DNA of 8,571 nucleotides from an uncultured Alistipes sp. (GTDB taxonomy: Bacteria; Bacteroidota; Bacteroidia; Bacteroidales; Rikenellaceae), in assembly GCA_947178455.1 (NCBI GenBank), contig CAMWYI010000072.1:1-8571 (forward strand), given 5' to 3'. Of this stretch, positions 5,602-8,571 are shown piece by piece. The translations under genes were made by a program, and so were the position numbers. A model generated the notes under the pieces. It was given only the letters and a program-made list of their open reading frames with translations. It was not told where the DNA came from and searched no databases. Position 1 is the first letter of the stretch. Each line of letters starts with the position of its first letter.

Positions 5602-8445
5602 ATGCAGGGCTTTCTGGAAGAAGTAGCCGAACGGCTTTACTCCCGTTACGGCGATGAATTGGTCGATCGGAACATTTTGTTTCCATCGCGACGGGCGCAG
5701 CTGTTTTTTACGGATGCGCTTTCTCGCATTGTGCAACGTCCCTTGTGGCAGCCTCGATGGGTCACTATCGACGACCTGATGTCCGAAATCGCCGGTTTGC
5801 GAATCGGCGAGCGCGTGCGGCTCGTCACGGAACTCTACAAGGTCTATTCGACGTATCACGACGAGCCGTTCGATAAATTCTATTTTTGGGGCGACATGCT
5901 CCTGACCGATTTCGATACCATAGACAAGTACCGAATCGACGCCGACATGCTGTTCCGCAACATCAGCGACTTGAAAGAGCTCGAAGCCGACATTTCCTAC
6001 CTGACGCCCAACCAATTGGAAATCATCCGCACGTTTTGGTCGTCGTTCGGCGAGGAGGTCGACCTCTCGGATGAGAAACGCCGGTTCTTGGCCATTTGGA
6101 AAACGCTCGGCCCCATTTACCAGCAATTCCGCGAACGGCTTACCGCCGCAGGCCTTGCCTACAACGGCATGGTGCAACGCGCAGCTGCCGAAAAACTGCA
6201 TGCCGGAGAATTCCGGTTTTCGGAACCGCGCCGATACGTCGTAGCCGGATTCAACGCCCTGTCCGAATGCGAAAAGGAGTTGTTCCGTTTCTTAGCGACC
6301 AATGCCGAAACCGATTTTTACTGGGATTACGACGACTATTACACCCGTCAGCCCGAACAGGAGGCCGGCATGTTCGTTCGACAAAATATCGTGCGGTTTC
6401 CGGCCCGAGACCCGATTTCGCACGACAATCTGCGCACGGCAAAGCAGCTGACCGCGATTTCGACCGTATCGAACGCCGTGCAATGCAAACAAGTCGCCCG
6501 AATCCTGCGCGAACTGGCCGAACAAGGGCCGTTGGACAAACGCACGGCTATCGTGCTGACTGACGAAAATCTCCTGATGCCGTTGCTTTATGCGTTGCCG
6601 CCCGAATTGGATGCGGTCAATGTGACAATGGGATACCCCCTGCGGGCGACTCCGGTCTATACGTTCGTCGAACGGCTCATCGAGTTGCAGCATCACCGCC
6701 GGACGACCAAAACCGGCAGCACGGCATTCTACCACGTCGATGTCACCGGACTGCTCGCGCATCCCTATGTCGCAGGCCATGATGCGACGGCAACCGGATT
6801 GTTGCAGGAACAAATCGTTCGCGAACGCCGCATCACGGTCGACGCCGATTGGCTCGGCAAGACCGAATTGTTGCAGCGGATTTTCCGGCCGGCCGCCACG
6901 TGGCACGAGCTGTCGGACTACCTGCTCGATGTGCTCGACGGCGTAGCGCACACCCCCACGACGGATGACCTCCACCAACGCATCGAATTTCTTTCGGTTA
7001 CTGCAGCCGAAATCGCCAAGTTGCGCAACTCGCTGGACAACTGCGACATGGATTTGTCTACCGAAATCTATGCTTCACTTCTGCGCCGGCATCTGCAAAC
7101 GATACGGATTCCGTTCGAGGGCGAACCGCTCAAAGGGGTGCAAATCATGGGAATCCTCGAAACGCGCAACCTCGATTTCGACCACGTAATCATCCTTTCG
7201 ATGACCGACGACAATTTTCCGGGCAACCGGCTTGCGCAGGCATCGTTCGTTCCCTACAACCTACGGGCCGCCTACGCTCTGCCCACGCCCGAACACCACG
7301 AAGGGGTTTACGCCTACTATTTCTATCGGTTGATTCAACGGGCGCAGACCGTCCACATGCTCTATTGCTCGCATGCCGACGACAAATCGACCGGCGAACC
7401 GAGCCGTTACATCCGGCAGTTGGATTACGAAAGCGGTTTCCCGATTCGGAAAATCGAAGTAGGCGTGGATGTCAATCTGGCCGAAACCGAAGCTATCGAA
7501 GTGGCGAAAGATGCCGAAGTCATGCGCCGTTTGGCCCGCTTCACCGACCCCGAAAGTCAGGCCGCGCTTTCGCCGACCGCATTTTTCCGGTACGTGGCAT
7601 GTCCGCTGCGCTTTTATTTCGCGTCGATCGCCCGCCTGAAAACCAACGACGAAATCAGCGAGGAGGTCGATGCGCCAATGTTCGGAACCATTCTCCATGC
7701 CGCCGTGCAGACCCTTTATACCCGCATCAAGGACGAAGCGCACCCGGGCGAAACCCTGTGCGCGCTGCTCCGAACCGACGAAATCGCCCGAGCGGTCGAA
7801 GCGGCTATCAACGAGCATTACCTGCACGACCAGAGCGCATCCACGCAGGAATATACCGGCAATCTGCTGCTGGTGAAAGACATCGTGACGCGTTACCTGA
7901 AAGAGGGGCTTTTGCCTTACGATGCACAGAACGACCGCTTCACGGTTATCGGCTTGGAAGACCGCATTGCGTGCGGATTCCAGTTTCCGACAGCCGACGG
8001 AGAACGCACGATGCAGTTCGCCGGTGTCGCCGACCGCATCGACCGGCTCGATGACGGTACGCTGCGCGTGGTCGATTACAAAACCGGCACCGAGCATTTG
8101 GATTTCAAAGGGATAGATTCGTTGTTTCACGGCAGGGGGAAAGACCGCCAGTCGAATATCCTGCAAACGCTGCTCTATGCCATGATGCTTCACCGCACCC
8201 GCCATGTCGAGGCGATTCCTGCGCTTTTCTACATGCGCGGCATTCAGAAATCGGACTACTCGCCGCTGCTGAACGACACGGAACTGAACGAACGCGGCGT
8301 GCCGTATTCCCGTTACAGCGACACGTTCGAGCAATTCGTGCGCGAAACGCTCACAGAGATGTACGACGCCGAAATTCCGTTCCGCCAATGCGAAGATGCC
8401 GATACCTGCAAGTACTGCGATTTCAAAACCATCTGCAATCGCTGA
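5602..8445 (+). CDS. addB: AddB-like PD-(D/E)XK nuclease with inactivated helicase core and Fe-S cysteines
   Basis: Predicted second subunit of an AddAB-type break-repair nuclease, pairing with the AddA-like protein encoded divergently at 1616-4741. Of the 947 residues, the N-terminal two thirds resemble a UvrD/RecC-like helicase scaffold. No Walker A is visible: the equivalent site reads NILFPSRRAQLFF (24-36). A motif V-like stretch, ILETRNLDFDHVIILSM, is at 518-534. The C-terminal nuclease domain (about 657-947) shows SPTAFFRYVACPLRFYF (657-673), GTILHAAV with H699, ADRIDR with D811, VVDYKTGT with D825 and K827, and QTLLY with Q855 and Y859. C667, C936, C939 and C945 reproduce the AddB [4Fe-4S] pattern: one distant Cys, then C-x2-C-x5-C at the very end. 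The ATG at 5602 begins a typical family N-terminus (MQGFLEEVAERLY). No Shine-Dalgarno sequence is seen. The 16-base gap from the DUF2807 gene suggests one transcript. It converges with the gene at 8454. Assignment to AddB by motifs; orthology to Firmicute AddB is remote. Confidence 0.9.
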   Translation: MQGFLEEVAERLYSRYGDELVDRNILFPSRRAQLFFTDALSRIVQRPLWQPRWVTIDDLMSEIAGLRIGERVRLVTELYKVYSTYHDEPFDKFYFWGDMLLTDFDTIDKYRIDADMLFRNISDLKELEADISYLTPNQLEIIRTFWSSFGEEVDLSDEKRRFLAIWKTLGPIYQQFRERLTAAGLAYNGMVQRAAAEKLHAGEFRFSEPRRYVVAGFNALSECEKELFRFLATNAETDFYWDYDDYYTRQPEQEAGMFVRQNIVRFPARDPISHDNLRTAKQLTAISTVSNAVQCKQVARILRELAEQGPLDKRTAIVLTDENLLMPLLYALPPELDAVNVTMGYPLRATPVYTFVERLIELQHHRRTTKTGSTAFYHVDVTGLLAHPYVAGHDATATGLLQEQIVRERRITVDADWLGKTELLQRIFRPAATWHELSDYLLDVLDGVAHTPTTDDLHQRIEFLSVTAAEIAKLRNSLDNCDMDLSTEIYASLLRRHLQTIRIPFEGEPLKGVQIMGILETRNLDFDHVIILSMTDDNFPGNRLAQASFVPYNLRAAYALPTPEHHEGVYAYYFYRLIQRAQTVHMLYCSHADDKSTGEPSRYIRQLDYESGFPIRKIEVGVDVNLAETEAIEVAKDAEVMRRLARFTDPESQAALSPTAFFRYVACPLRFYFASIARLKTNDEISEEVDAPMFGTILHAAVQTLYTRIKDEAHPGETLCALLRTDEIARAVEAAINEHYLHDQSASTQEYTGNLLLVKDIVTRYLKEGLLPYDAQNDRFTVIGLEDRIACGFQFPTADGERTMQFAGVADRIDRLDDGTLRVVDYKTGTEHLDFKGIDSLFHGRGKDRQSNILQTLLYAMMLHRTRHVEAIPALFYMRGIQKSDYSPLLNDTELNERGVPYSRYSDTFEQFVRETLTEMYDAEIPFRQCEDADTCKYCDFKTICNR

Positions 8446-8453
8446 CCTGCATT

Positions 8454-8571
8454 TCACATTTTCGCCGCCTTTTTTGCATATTTCTCTTTTGCATATTCGT
8501 AGGCATCTTCCACGTAGGGTTTCAGGCTTTCAAAGGTCCGTGCCGTAGGATTCAGCACGCAAATCCAACCC
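8454..8571 (-). CDS. C-terminal end of an unrecognised protein, truncated by window edge
   Basis: The last 38 codons of a minus-strand gene whose start lies beyond the window, ending in TGA at 8454-8456. The visible part begins GWICVLNPTA, continues with a Pro-Tyr turn (SLKPYVEDAY) and ends in a Lys/Ala/Tyr-rich stretch, YAKEKYAKKAAKM, that looks like an amphipathic, basic C-terminal helix. I do not recognise the family. Support that it is real comes from the coherent composition, the open frame to the window edge and the tight convergent packing: its stop is 8 bases from the stop of addB. The two genes have no visible hairpin terminator between them. Confidence 0.6.
   Translation of the reverse strand, partial: GWICVLNPTARTFESLKPYVEDAYEYAKEKYAKKAAKM

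Noticed and set aside
7261..8457. 398-codon open frame on the minus strand opposite the end of addB
   Set aside because: It lies antisense to the conserved nuclease domain and Fe-S motif of addB. Its product is Phe/Arg/Val-rich with no recognisable motif, and GC-rich codon bias (TCG, GAA, CGA) leaves antisense frames open.
8472..8497. Direct repeat of TTTTGCATATT with a 15-base period
   Set aside because: It is explained by the repeated Tyr-Ala-Lys codons in the partial minus-strand gene; only two copies, with no sign of a regulatory or CRISPR repeat.
1..8571. New defence system, mobile element, CRISPR array or RNA gene
   Set aside because: All long coding regions belong to known housekeeping or repair families or DUF2807. 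No transposase, integrase, repeat-spacer array, tRNA cloverleaf or rRNA signature was seen.

Overview
This is a chromosomal housekeeping segment of a Bacteroidota bacterium, most likely order Bacteroidales and close to Alistipes/Rikenellaceae. That placement is an inference. It rests on the protein character of EF-Ts and S2 (S2 has a long charged tail), the GC-rich codon use with many TCG, CGA and GAA codons, the absence of Shine-Dalgarno sequences before every start, and promoter-like elements of the Bacteroidota TTTG / TAnnTTTG type. No mobile elements, CRISPR arrays, tRNA or rRNA genes were seen.

Layout. Positions 1-1549 hold the end of the rpsB-tsf translation operon: ribosomal protein S2 without its first ~65 residues, then complete elongation factor Ts. 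A strong, nearly symmetric hairpin at 1571-1607 separates tsf from a convergent gene and can terminate both. The minus strand from 4741 to 1616 encodes a large UvrD/RecB-type helicase-nuclease that is AddA-like. A short divergent promoter region (about 4742-4856) follows. On the plus strand come an exported DUF2807 (GIN-domain) protein at 4857-5585 and, 16 bases later, an AddB-like protein at 5602-8445. The latter has a degenerate helicase core, an intact PD-(D/E)XK nuclease and the cysteines of an iron-sulfur cluster. The window ends in the C-terminus of an unrecognised convergent gene (8454-8571, minus).

How the genes work together. rpsB and tsf serve translation. The AddA-like and AddB-like proteins are expected to form one two-nuclease helicase complex that resects double-strand breaks for RecA loading. 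Here the two subunit genes are divergent rather than in one operon, and addB lies downstream of an unrelated-looking gene for a secreted beta-rich protein. That arrangement is the most notable thing in the window. I do not see convincing evidence of a new biological system; the gene content is otherwise conventional. The coding genes cover nearly all of the sequence, and no stretch over 300 bases lacks a gene.
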